Source: Nemertoderma westbladi
Lineage: Eukaryota; Xenacoelomorpha; Nemertodermatida; Nemertodermatidae
Direction: 5' to 3'
Length of the DNA: 64,000 nucleotides
Assembly: GCA_032718475.1 (NCBI GenBank)
Contig: JAUCBJ010008402.1
Coordinates: 62,001 to 126,000 of the forward strand
Shown: one piece after another, positions 11,343-21,734 of the stretch
Numbering within the stretch: position 1 is the first letter of the stretch
How the letters are laid out: each line of letters begins with the position of its first letter
Program-made: the position numbers and the translations under genes
Notes under the pieces: generated by a model
Databases searched by the model: none
The model's input: only the letters and a program-made list of their open reading frames with translations
What the model was told of the DNA's origin: nothing

Positions 11343-12202
11343 AAATTATCGAATCACCAATTCCACTAACCAATGCAACAGATGTCTCCCATCTTCCCCA
11401 GTCAATTGGCACACCATGTCTCACCCAACCCTCATCAACTGTTCGAGAGGTACCGGATTCTGAAATTGTCGAGTGGCTGGACGAATTTATTAATGTTTTT
11501 CCAGACTCCCACAATAGCTATAATGAACAGGATATAATCAATGCTGCAACACGTAAGCCAAGAACAACAACTGGCCTTACACTACTTAAACCCTATGACC
11601 CTGACTGGGCATACTTTGAGCCTGGTGTAAACCTCAGCACCACAATCATCGACTCTTTTTTATCTATTCTCTCGCTAAATTTTGCCAACATGTCCTGCAT
11701 AGACTCAGCCTTATGCTTAAAACTCCGACAGGACAAGTACGACATTGCCAGTGCAATTTCATATATCACTATAAGATGAGATATTGCAACCAAACCCATA
11801 ATAGTGTTTCCAGACTGCCATTCTTCCCATTTTCTTCTACATGTAGCGAATCTTAATGAACGATCAGTATACACCCTCTGCAGCATTAGCCCCATACAGA
11901 AAGTTAGTGAAATCTCTGTTAAAATATGTAACCTGCTCAATACTATTGACAGAATCTTGGGAAGGGAGGACCACCCATGGACTGCCAGAAAGAACACTTC
12001 TCCCTTCCCCAGCCAAAGCAACAACCATGACTGCGGAGGATTTTTATGTCTTTATGCACTTGCCTTAGCCACTGGTAACCTAACATTGAGACCTGAACAC
12101 ACCTGCAGTTCTCGTCTTCGTTCGTGGCTTAAAAAATGCATAACTGACATCAAAATACCAGATTTAACACTCAACACCAACTCCATTAATTATCCAAAGT
12201 GA
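11315..12202 (+). pseudogene. Ulp1/C48-like cysteine protease domain of the LINE
   Basis: One frame runs from about 11315 to 12202 with a single in-frame TGA near 11777. The segment WAYFEPGVNLSTTIIDSFLS resembles the Ulp1 entry motif (a 'WL-N-D-x-I-I' type helix). IVFPDCHSSHFLLHVANLNE carries the His of the catalytic dyad or triad in the usual H-x2-L setting. QSNNHDCGGFLCLYALALA carries the Gln of the oxyanion hole followed by the DCG catalytic cysteine. In known C48 families these residues cleave SUMO or other ubiquitin-like isopeptide bonds. Here the domain probably served the retroelement, perhaps by deconjugating host modifiers, which is inference. The TGA inactivates this copy unless it is read through. 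Confidence 0.72.
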
Positions 12203-13084
12203 ATACACCTCAACAAAACAAAGGCTGTGGACAGGAAAGTCTCCCTTTGACCCAAAGAATATGGCACATATTACCGAACTCTCTCAAATACCCAGGAAAG
12301 AAGCAATTCGCATAATATCTCAATCTACTCAGGAAGTCAGCATGTTAACTCGGACAATCTCATGCAAGATGCAAGGAAACTTATGTCACCTGTCCAATGT
12401 GTAACACTACAGCTTAAACCACGTACATCCCTTTATGAGTTAGCCGTTGACATTCTAGAACTGCTGAGATGCATACATGAACAAATTCTTACAGAACCTT
12501 GTCGTAAACGGCTGCGCAAAGCCACACCATCAGGTGAAGGGGATATCACTCTGGCAGGACTCAGTAATGATATGAACTCAGCCGTAGCTGCAATACAGAC
12601 CAGACTATGTCTTCTTGAGAATGACATTGACGCACTCAAGCAGCAGAACTCTAACCTGCAAGAAGAGCTTAATCTTGAACGCAACACCAGGACAGTTATA
12701 GAGCACCATTTAAATGCTCTTACTGGGAAAATAAACAACTCACATCACCAACCAACAACAACTAACAGCACTGCCATAGTATGCAATAGCAAAGACCAAA
12801 ACAACACTGACTCAGGGAGAATAATTTCCAGCATTGTGAACCCTACACAGGTGCAGGACAATCAGGATACAGCACCAACGAAATTGCAAACCAAAGAAGA
12901 AGTTCAACAGGATTTGGTTGTAATAGATCATTGGCCCACTCCCACTTGCAAAGAAATTGACCAACCCCCTGTAACTTTACACACAGATAAATCACAATGG
13001 AACAGGGTTGTGGAGAAACCTGTCAATCAACCCAGGAATAGAATTAGACACCATACACAACTCCATACCAACCACCCTAAGTAA
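12201..13084 (+). pseudogene. ORF1 coiled-coil segment of the LINE
   Basis: The frame 12201-12417 is open (including LWTGKSPFDPKNMAHITELS), after which the better continuation is the frame 12362-13084. The latter holds a strong heptad coiled coil at about residues 75-125 (AIQTRLCLLENDIDALKQQN then NLQEELNLERNTR). A long Gln/Thr/Asn-rich polar tail follows. A coiled coil upstream of an RRM-like domain is the usual trimerisation arrangement of L1-type ORF1 proteins, which bind the element RNA. At least one frameshift (about 12360-12417) and a stop at 13084 break it. A further open stretch in another frame, 13008-13292, bridges to the next segment. Confidence 0.55.
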
Positions 13085-13406
13085 CAAATTTGCTCCCTTG
13101 AGAGAAAATTGTGGTCCTCTTTATAATACTCATCTCCAACAGCACCCAACCAAGAAGCTTCCATCCAATTATCAACCCCAAATGTTGCCTTCTCACAACT
13201 CCATGAACAGAGTCCAGAAGCAACTAACCCAAAAGCACCAAGTGCATTATGGACCGAATAACCAATCTGTTCCCCACACACCCTCTTATTAAGACAACAG
13301 AGCAAATGATCTGTATCCACCAACTACAAACTATACAAAGCATAATCTCACCAACCACCATACAAAGGAAGCTCCCAGAGACAGAAGTTACGTAGAAAGG
13401 TTCCAA

Positions 13407-13943
13407 TTGAAGGCCAACTACTTCAATGACCATTCCTTCAAACAAACTTCTAATACACACCCTTCGCCAGTACCCTTTAAGCTTAAATATCAAAGCAACA
13501 ATGAAACCTGTAATTACACCAGAGCCCCCAACCATATTCATACCTCAAACATCAAAACCTGTAACAGTACATCCATTTTTCTTACTAACATTAACCCAAT
13601 TATGTTTGAAGAGGATGTAGAAGCTTTCCTGCTTGAAAAACACATAAATGTATATCAAATCACAACAAAACGCAACCAGTTCACCCATTCTAAGATCATG
13701 CGCATCACAGTTGATAGTAAGGATGTAAACAAACTAACACATAACTTATTTTGGCCTCAAGACAACCATTGTTATACATGGACACAGGACAGACAGAACT
13801 ACTGGGAGAGGAACAATGCTTACCTTATAGGTAGAGAAGTAAACAACTGGAGACACAAACTAGAACGTCAACAGTGGGACCGAATTCTGAACAATCGCAC
13901 CCATTACTCTTGCCCCATACAGAGATCTAATCATTATCTTTAG
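13407..13943 (+). pseudogene. ORF1 RRM-like RNA-binding domain of the LINE
   Basis: A 178-codon frame. At about residues 56-130 it reads STSIFLTNINPIMFEEDVEA, later SKIMRITVDSKDVNKLTHNL and FWPQDNHCYTWTQDR. This beta-alpha-beta pattern with an N-terminal 'IFLTNI' strand, a 'TEEDV'-like helix and a closing WP motif is typical of the gag-like RRM found in LINE ORF1 proteins. The N-terminal 50 residues are Asn/Thr/Pro-rich linker. The stop at 13943 is 8 bp before the next frame at 13951, matching a tight ORF1-ORF2 arrangement. The start is uncertain, because the segment continues upstream in the same frame but is interrupted near 13292. Confidence 0.55.
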
Positions 13944-13950
13944 CAGTGAG

Positions 13951-14815
13951 TTGTATACTAGCACACAACCAACGACGAAACAGGCTGGATGGAACATGGG
14001 CCAAAAGGAAGCTGTGACAGTAAAATCTGACATCGATGGAGGAACCACTAGCTGTAACCCCCCTTCCATCATAATAGGGTCACTTAACACTCATGGCTTC
14101 TTATCGAACTCTACCTACATCGCTAACCTGCTCAAGTCATGTAATGTGTTGGGAATACAGGAGCACTGGCTCGATGAATTAGAATGTCGAACCATCCTTC
14201 AGAATCTAGATGACCATTTTCACTGTGTTTTCTCAATCAGCAATCTAATGCAGAATCCATACTGCAAACGAGGAGCTGGGGGTACTGCAGGAAAAAATTG
14301 TTTTCAAGTTGGAATGAATTAGGGTCTGGGGATGACATCTGTGGAATACAGGCACAACTACAGAATGCAGAATCGCCACTCATACTCCTATCATGTTATG
14401 CACCAGATGCAAGCAAGGATAGAACTATTTACCACGATTTCCTTGGCAGACTCGAATCAATCCTAAGCCAACATCCTCTATCCTCCCCAATTATAATGTC
14501 GGATACAAATGCTGACCTTGGTAGACTCCAGGGAGAGAGATTTAATCATGATGTAGCTAATGAAAGAGGAAAATTTCTTAATGACTTCCTTAACAAAAAC
14601 AATTTGACAGCAGTGGATACACTCAGCAATTTCACAGGACCCTGTATAACGTATAGGGGTCATGGAGAATCTTATATCGACCATATTCTAATGGCAACTC
14701 GGGACACCAACTTAATTACCAGTGGTCAAGTCTTTCATGAGGACCCAGTAAACAACTATTCGGATCATACACCCCTTGGTACTACCGCTACAGGTCTACG
14801 CGAAATGACTGAAGT
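13951..14815 (+). pseudogene. EEP (AP-endonuclease-like) domain of LINE ORF2
   Basis: Two overlapping frames, 13951-14322 and 14298 onward, together cover an exonuclease-endonuclease-phosphatase fold. Visible motifs in order: IIIGSLNTHGFLSN (first strand and Asn), NVLGIQEHWLDE with the metal-binding Glu, IIMSDTNADLG in place of the common GDFNA, YRGHGESYIDHILMA with the Asp-His-Ile motif, and NYSDHTPL with the C-terminal Asp-His pair. In LINEs this domain nicks target DNA to prime reverse transcription. The frames are out of register by one near an A6 run at about 14290, so the copy is broken. The catalytic residues themselves look preserved, suggesting fairly recent decay. Confidence 0.78.
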
Positions 14816-15666
14816 ACTACATAAAAAGGCAAACTCGGTCTCCCTATTAATCGAACACAGCAAAACAAATTGGATTTGGATTGGCAAACAATTCAGGAAA
14901 AGTAAAACACATGAACCATCTGTCATCAACATCAATGGAACTCCGATCAAAAGAAGCTCCCACCTCACCTTTCTTGGCTACAAACTGTATGGATCTATAA
15001 CATCTAGTCAGATCCTCAATGAAACTACACAATCAATAGCGATTTTGTCCCAAACATTCCACTCTAAAGGATGGACTACACGTTGGATTTGCAGTAAGAC
15101 TGTCTTTAAGATTTGGTCAACAATGTCAGTCCCTGTAATCACTTATCAACTAAAAATGAACATTGGTGCTCTCAACGATACAGATCTCGGAAAACTGGAC
15201 GCCTACTACAGGAAAACTCTACTACGCGGTTTGCTCCATCTGGGATCATACATTAGCAACACAACTCTCTACTGTTTATCTCGGAGCCTCCCTATCTCTA
15301 CCGAGGCGGAACGCCTCGGTAGTCCAGTGTCTTGGCAACTTGATGCGGGTTTTCAGTTGTCCAAATCCCACTCTGCAACTCGGATTCCGGTTGGCCTTAC
15401 ATAGTAATGCCCACCCTAACAGTTCACACAGGGGCATCTCTTGTGGTTATGTAAAAGCAGCTATGACTTTTCCAATACCACGTCTTTTTTCGCTAGCCTC
15501 GTTCAAGTATGATACTAAACATATAATTGACCGAATCAATAATGGGTGCCCTACCAATAAAGACAGGTTAACCTCGAACTTCGTAGAGAATTGCTTCCAA
15601 CTGAAATCAACATCCCTGGACAAAAAGAGATCGATAATAATAGATTACTTGTGTGCTATTATATAA
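14816..15666 (+). pseudogene. LINE reverse transcriptase C-terminal remnant (core deleted)
   Basis: Immediately after the EEP domain the frame continues with SKTNWIWIGKQFRK and HLTFLGYKLYGSI, which resemble the RT thumb entry ('KT-x-x-M-x-x-G' and 'YLGY-x-L' motifs). A helical C-terminal region follows (WSTMSVPVITYQLKMNIGAL, KLDAYYRKTLLRGLLHL, NTTLYCLSRSLPISTEAE). Only about 20 codons separate the EEP end from these motifs, so the palm and fingers with the catalytic YxDD (normally about 300 residues) are missing. The frame shifts by one near 15312: 14298-15404 reads to the wrong stop, while the frame beginning at 15163 carries the real continuation (VVQCLGNLMRVF and onward) to 15666. Confidence 0.72.
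15298..15322 (+). repeat. Perfect 11-bp hairpin with GAA loop at the ORF2 frameshift
   Basis: CTACCGAGGCG, loop GAA, then CGCCTCGGTAG is an exact inverted repeat. It lies at the point where the RT C-terminal frame switches from 'PISTEAER' to the frame reading 'ASVVQCLGN', so the hairpin and the frame break coincide. Confidence 0.9.
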
Positions 15667-16024
15667 CGACTCGTACATACGACTTACATTTCCTAACACT
15701 GACTTCCTTTTCTGACAACACAACGACATCAATGCCAATGTACCATCATTCCCATCCTTGTACAGTACTACCTTGTATATATGTAACGTTTAGTTTACCT
15801 GCACTGAATACGCTACCTATTATCTGTAATTCTGGAACAACCTGTGACTACAAACTATTATATGGATCCTATTTCTGAATGTTTTAATGTTTATTGTTTT
15901 TACTGATTAATTTTATTGTGCAGTGCCATAAATTTCATTTAACATAATATGCAACATGTTTTTATTTGTTAATATAATTGTCGGCTCGACTGACATACCC
16001 GATGAAATGAAATGAAATGAAATG
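15667..16024 (+). other. LINE 3' UTR with tandem ATGAA tail
   Basis: After the last ORF2 stop there are about 335 bp of non-coding AT-rich sequence and then 4.6 copies of a pentamer (ATGAA) at 16002-16024. Short tandem-repeat tails in place of poly-A mark the 3' ends of several LINE clades. No poly-A signal is obvious. The element probably ends at 16024. Confidence 0.6.
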
Positions 16025-16081
16025 TATCGTTGACTTGCGTGTAAGGATTTGATTACTAATTGTATCGTTGAGTGCGTGTAA
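16023..16081 (+). repeat. Imperfect duplication TGTATCGTTGA...GCGTGTAAG after the LINE tail
   Basis: TGTATCGTTGACTTGCGTGT at 16023 recurs as TGTATCGTTGAGTGCGTGTA at about 16060, separated by ATTTGATTACTAAT-like sequence. This could be a local duplication at the insertion point or a trace of 3' processing. No matching upstream target-site duplication was found by eye. The rest of 16082-16516 is unique AT-rich sequence in which I see no gene. Confidence 0.6.
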
Positions 16082-19000
16082 GTAAGCAGTACCCGCCATG
16101 ATTGGGTTAATTTATCTACATCGGTTGAGCATTTTCCTGTACTTATGAACATTGAACTTAATAATCAAATACAATAGGATTATAAATCACCATCTTATTA
16201 CAGTTGTTGTAGATTTGCCCATTGTTTTAGTATTACATAATATAATTAAAAAAATTGCAACTATTTATATCTTAAAAACAAAACCACTTATATAATCCTA
16301 CCGGTATACTGTATTTACAGAATAGCTAGCCAAGTTTTCAGTTCAAAGCAATTAATTTATTTTAATTAACATTCGCTTTCGGGTAGATACGATATTGACT
16401 AAAAGTTATTTCCACACCAATTATCGTAAATCCCATTCCCATAACCCTTTACTTTATGCATTGTGTTTATTAGTTCGTATTATTGAATGTGAATTCCAAT
16501 GACCAACCAATGTAAACTGTAAGATAACCTCAGCTACCAACCTTCCTTCCAGCTGCCCACTGTAAACTGTAAGATAACCTCAGCTACCACCCACCCAGCT
16601 GCCCACTGTAAACTGTAAGATAACCTCAGCTACCAACCATCCAGCAACCCACTGTAAACTGCAAGATAACCTCAGCTACCAACCTTCCAGCTGCCCACTG
16701 TAAACTGTAAGATAACCTCAGCTACCACCCACCCAGCTGCCCACTGTAAACTGTAAGATAACCTCGGCTACCAACCATCCAGCAACCCACTGTAAACTGC
16801 AAGATAACCTCAGCTACCAACCACCCAGCTGCCCACTGTAAACTGTAAGATAACCTCAGCTACCAACCATCCAGCAACCCACTGTAAACTGCAAGATAAC
16901 CTCAGCTACCAACCACCCAGCTGCCCACTGTAAACTGTAACATATACTCAGCTAGCAACCACCCAGCTGCGCACTGTAAGCTGTAACATATACTCAGCTA
17001 GCAACCTCCCAGCAGCCCATTGTAAGCTGTAAATTATACTCAGCTAGCAACCACCAAGCTGCCCACTGTAAGCTTTAACATATACGCAGCTAGCAACCTC
17101 CCAGCAGCCCACTGTAAGCTTTAACATATACTCAGCTAGCAACCACCCAGCTGCCCACTGTAAACTGTAACATATACTCAGCTACCAGCCTTCCAGCTGC
17201 CCACTGTAAACTGTAACATATACTCAGCTAGCAACCACCCAGCTGCCCACTGTAAACTGTAACATATACTCAGCTACCAGCCTTCCAGCTGCCCACTGTA
17301 AACTGTAAGATAACCTCGGCTACCAACCATCCAGCAACCCACTGTAAACTGCAAGATAACCTCAGCTACCAACCACCCAGCTGCCCACTGTAAACTGTAA
17401 CATATACTCAGCTACCAACCACCCAGCTGCCCACTGTAAACTGTAAGATAACCTCAGCTACCAACCATCCAGCAACCCACTGTAAACTGCAAGATAACCT
17501 CAGCTACCAACCACCCAGCTGCCCACTGTAAACTGTAACATATACTCAGCTAGCAACCACCCAGCTGCGCACTGTAAGCTGTAACATATACTCAGCTAGC
17601 AACCTCCCAGCAGCCCATTGTAAGCTGTAAATTATACTCAGCTAGCAACCACCAAGCTGCCCACTGTAAGCTTTAACATATACGCAGCTAGCAACCTCCC
17701 AGCAGCCCACTGTAAGCTTTAACATATACTCAACTAGCAACCACCAAGCTGCCCACTGTAAGCTGTAACATATACTCAGCTACCAACCTTCCAGCTGCCC
17801 ACTGTAAACTGTAACATATACTCAGCTAGCAACCACCCAGCTGCCCACTGTAAACTGTAACATATACTCAGCTACCAGCCTTCCAGCTGCCCACTGTAAA
17901 CTGTAAGATAACCTCAGCTACCAACCTCCCAGCTGCCCACTGTAAACTGTAAGATAACCTCAGCTACCAGCCTTCCTTCCAGCTGCCCACTGTAAACTGT
18001 AAGATAACCCCAGCTACCAACCTCCCAGCTGCCCACTGTAAGCTGTAAGATAACCTCAGCTACCAACCTTCCAGCTGCCCACTGTAAACTGTAAGATAAC
18101 CTCAGCTACCAACCATCCAGCTGCCCACTGTAAACTGTAAGATAACCTCAGCTACCAACCTCCCAGCTGCCCACTGTAAACTGTAAGATAACCTCAGCTA
18201 CCAACCACCCAGCTGCCACTGTAAACTGTAAGATAACCTCAGCTACCAACCTTCCTTCCAGCTGCCCACTGTAAACTGTAAGATAACCTCAGCTACCAAC
18301 CATCCAGCAACCCACTGTAAACTGTAAGATAACCTCAGCTACCAACCTTCCAGCTGCCCAAGGTAAACTGTAAGATAACCTCAGCTACCAGCCTTCCTTC
18401 CAGCTGCCCACTGTAAACTGTAAGATAACCTCAGCTACCAACCTTCCAGCTGCCCAAGGTAAACTGTAAGATAACCTCAGCTACCAGCCTTCCTTCCAGC
18501 TGCCCACTGTAAACTGTAAGATAACCTCAGCTACCAACCTTCCAGCTGCCCACTGTAAACTGTAAGATAACCTCAGCTACCAACCTTCCAGCTGCCCAAG
18601 GTAAACTGTAAGATAACCTCAGCTACCAGCCTTCCTTCCAGCTGCCCACTGTAAACTGTAAGATAACCTCAGCTACCAACCATCCAGCTGCCCACTGTAA
18701 ACTGTAAGATAACCTCGGCTACCAACCATCCTTCCAGCTGCCCACTGTAAACTGTAAGATAACCTCAGCTACCAACCTTCCTTCCAGCTGCCCACTGTAA
18801 ACTGTAAGATAACCTCAGCTACCAACCTTCCAGCTGCCCACTGTAAACTGTAAGATAACCTCAGCTACCAACCTTCCAGCTGCCCACTGTAAACTGTAAG
18901 ATAACCTCAGCTACCAACCTTCCAGCTGCCCACTGTAAACTGTAAGATAACCTCGGCTACCAACCATCCTTCCAGCTGCCCACTGTAAACTGTAAGATAA

Positions 19001-19454
19001 CCTCAGCTACCAACCTTCCTTCCAGCTGCCCACTGTAAACTGTAAGATAACCTCAGCTACCAACCTTCCAGCTGCCCACTGTAAACTGTAAGATAACCTC
19101 AGCTACCAACCATCCAGCTGCCCAAGGTAAACTGTAAGATAACTTCAGCTACCAGCCTTCCAGCTGCCCAAGGTAAACTGTAAGATAACCTCAGCTACCA
19201 GCCTTCCTTCCAGCTGCCCACTGTAAACTGTAAGATAACCTCAGCTACCAACCTTCCAGCTGCCCACTGTAAACTGTAAGATAACCTCAGCTACCAACCT
19301 CCCAGCTGCCCACTGTAAACTGTAAGATAACCTCAGCTACCAACCATCCAGCTGCCCAAGGTAAACTGTAAGATAACTTCAGCTACCAGCCTTCCAGCTG
19401 CCCACTGTAAACTGTAAGATAACCTCAGCTACCAACCATCCAGCAACCCACTGT

Positions 19455-21176
19455 AAACTGTAAGATAACCTCAGCTACCAACCTTCCAGCTGCCCACTGT
19501 AAACTGTAAGATAACCTCAGCTACCAACCTCCCAGCTGCCCACTGTAAACTGTAAGATAACCTCAGCTACCAACCTTCCAGCTGCCCAAGGTAAACTGTA
19601 AGATAACCTCAGCTACCAGCCTTCCTTCCAGCTGCCCACTGTAAACTGTAAGATAACCTCAGCTACCAACCTTCCAGCTGCCCAAGGTAAACTGTAAGAT
19701 AACCTCAGCTACCAGCCTTCCTTCCAGCTGCCCACTGTAAACTGTAAGATAACCTCAGCTACCAACCTTCCAGCTACCCAAGGTAAACTGTAAGATAACC
19801 TCAGCTACCAGCCTTCCTTCCAGCTGCCCACTGTAAACTGTAAGATAACCTCAGCTACCAACCTTCCAGCTGCCCAAGGTAAACTGTAAGATAACCTCAG
19901 CTACCAGCCTTCCTTCCAGCTGCCCACTGTAAACTGTAAGATAACCTCAGCTACCAACCTTCCAGCTGCCCAAAGTAAACTGTAAGATAACCTCAGCTAC
20001 CAGCCTTCCTTCCAGCTGCCCACTGTAAACTGTAAGATAACCTCAGCTACCAACCTTCCAGCTGCCCAAGGTAAACTGTAAGATAACCTCAGCTACCAAC
20101 CTTCCAGCTGCCCAAGGTAAACTGTAAGATAACCTTAGCTACCAACCTTCCAGCTGCCCACTGTAAACTGTAAGATAACCTCAGCTACCAACCTTCCAGC
20201 TGCCCAAGGTAAACTGTAAGATAACCTCAGCTACCAGCCTTCCTTCCAGCTGCCCACTGTAAACTGTAAGATAACCTCGGCTACCAACCATCCTTCCAGC
20301 TGCCCACTGTAAACTGTAAGATAACCTCAGCTACCAACCTTCCTTCCAGCTGCCCACTGTAAACTGTAAGATAACCTCAGCTACCAACCTTCCAGCTGCC
20401 CACTGTAAACTGTAAGATAACCTCAGCTACCAACCTCCCAGCTGCCCACTGTAAACTGTAAGATAACCTCAGCTACCAACCTTCCAGCTGCCCAAGGTAA
20501 ACTGTAAGATAACCTCAGCTACCAGCCTTCCTTCCAGCTGCCCACTGTAAACTGTAAGATAACCTCAGCTACCAACCTTCCAGCTGCCCAAGGTAAACTG
20601 TAAGATAACCTCAGCTACCAGCCTTCCTTCCAGCTGCCCACTGTAAACTGTAAGATAACCTCAGCTACCAACCTTCCAGCTACCCAAGGTAAACTGTAAG
20701 ATAACCTCAGCTACCAGCCTTCCTTCCAGCTGCCCACTGTAAACTGTAAGATAACCTCAGCTACCAACCTTCCAGCTGCCCAAGGTAAACTGTAAGATAA
20801 CCTCAGCTACCAGCCTTCCTTCCAGCTGCCCACTGTAAACTGTAAGATAACCTCAGCTACCAACCTTCCAGCTGCCCAAAGTAAACTGTAAGATAACCTC
20901 AGCTACCAGCCTTCCTTCCAGCTGCCCACTGTAAACTGTAAGATAACCTCAGCTACCAACCTTCCAGCTGCCCAAGGTAAACTGTAAGATAACCTCAGCT
21001 ACCAACCTTCCAGCTGCCCAAGGTAAACTGTAAGATAACCTTAGCTACCAACCTTCCAGCTGCCCACTGTAAACTGTAAGATAACCTCAGCTACCAACCT
21101 TCCAGCTGCCCAAGGTAAACTGTAAGATAACCTCAGCTACCAGCCTTCCTTCCAGCTGCCCACTGTAAACTGTAAG
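19455..21176 (+). repeat. Sat2 tandem segmental duplication, period 906 bp
   Basis: The rare variants CAGCTACCCAAGG (19771 and 20677) and CCCAAAGTAAAC (C at 19971 and 20877), and the single CCTTAGCTACC unit, recur at a constant 906-bp offset. Copies span about 19455-20270 and 20361-21176. The many CCCAAGGTAAACTG units are specific to this part of the array. Confidence 0.85.
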
Positions 21177-21734
21177 ATAACCTCAGCTACCAACCTCCCA
21201 GCTGCCCACTGTAAACTGTAAGATAACCTCAGCTACCAACCACCCAGCTGCCACTGTAAACTGTAAGATAACCTCATCTACCAGCCTTTCTTCCAACTGC
21301 CCACTGTAAACTGTAAGATAACCTCAGCTACCAACCTCCCAGCTGCCCAAGGTAAACTGTAAGATAACCTCAGCTACCAACCTTCCAGCTGCCCAAGGTA
21401 AACTGTAAGATAACCTCAGCTATCAGCCTTCCTTCCAGCTGCCCACTGTAAACTGTAAGATAACCTCGGCTACCAACCTTCCAGCTGCCCACTGTAAGCT
21501 GTAACATATACTCTGCTAGCAACCACCCAGCTGCCACTGTAAACTGTAAGATAACCTCGGCTACCAACCTTCCAGCTGCCCACTGTAAGCTGTAACATAT
21601 ACTCTGATAGCAACCACCCAGCTGCCACTGTAAACTGTAAGATAACCTCAGCTACCAACCTTCCAGCTGCCCACTGTAAACTGCAAGATAACCTCAGCTA
21701 CCAACCTTCCAGCTGCCCACTGTAAACTGTAAAA

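Larger units (their letters stand above)
10471..16024 (+). mobile_element. Decayed non-LTR retrotransposon with a Ulp1-like protease domain
   Basis: Same-strand reading frames follow in order: an N-terminal Thr/Pro/Asn-rich segment; a C48/Ulp1-like cysteine protease domain; a coiled coil; an RRM-like ORF1 domain (stop at 13943); then, 8 bp later, a second frame with an EEP endonuclease and the post-catalytic C-terminal part of a reverse transcriptase. A 3' UTR follows, ending in a tandem ATGAA tail. EEP, RT and short-tandem tail together define a LINE of the APE type. Frameshifts (near 11315, 12200, 13050, 14290 and 15312), one TGA in the protease and an RT-core deletion make this copy inactive. 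The 5' boundary is not visible; it may reach into or beyond the minisatellite. Clade assignment needs an RT core, which is missing. Confidence 0.82.

Noticed and set aside
10859-14968. Minus-strand ORFs opposite the LINE (for example 10859-11251, 11593-12024, 13224-13541)
   Set aside because: They are shadows of the plus-strand frames, which carry recognisable protease, EEP and RT motifs.
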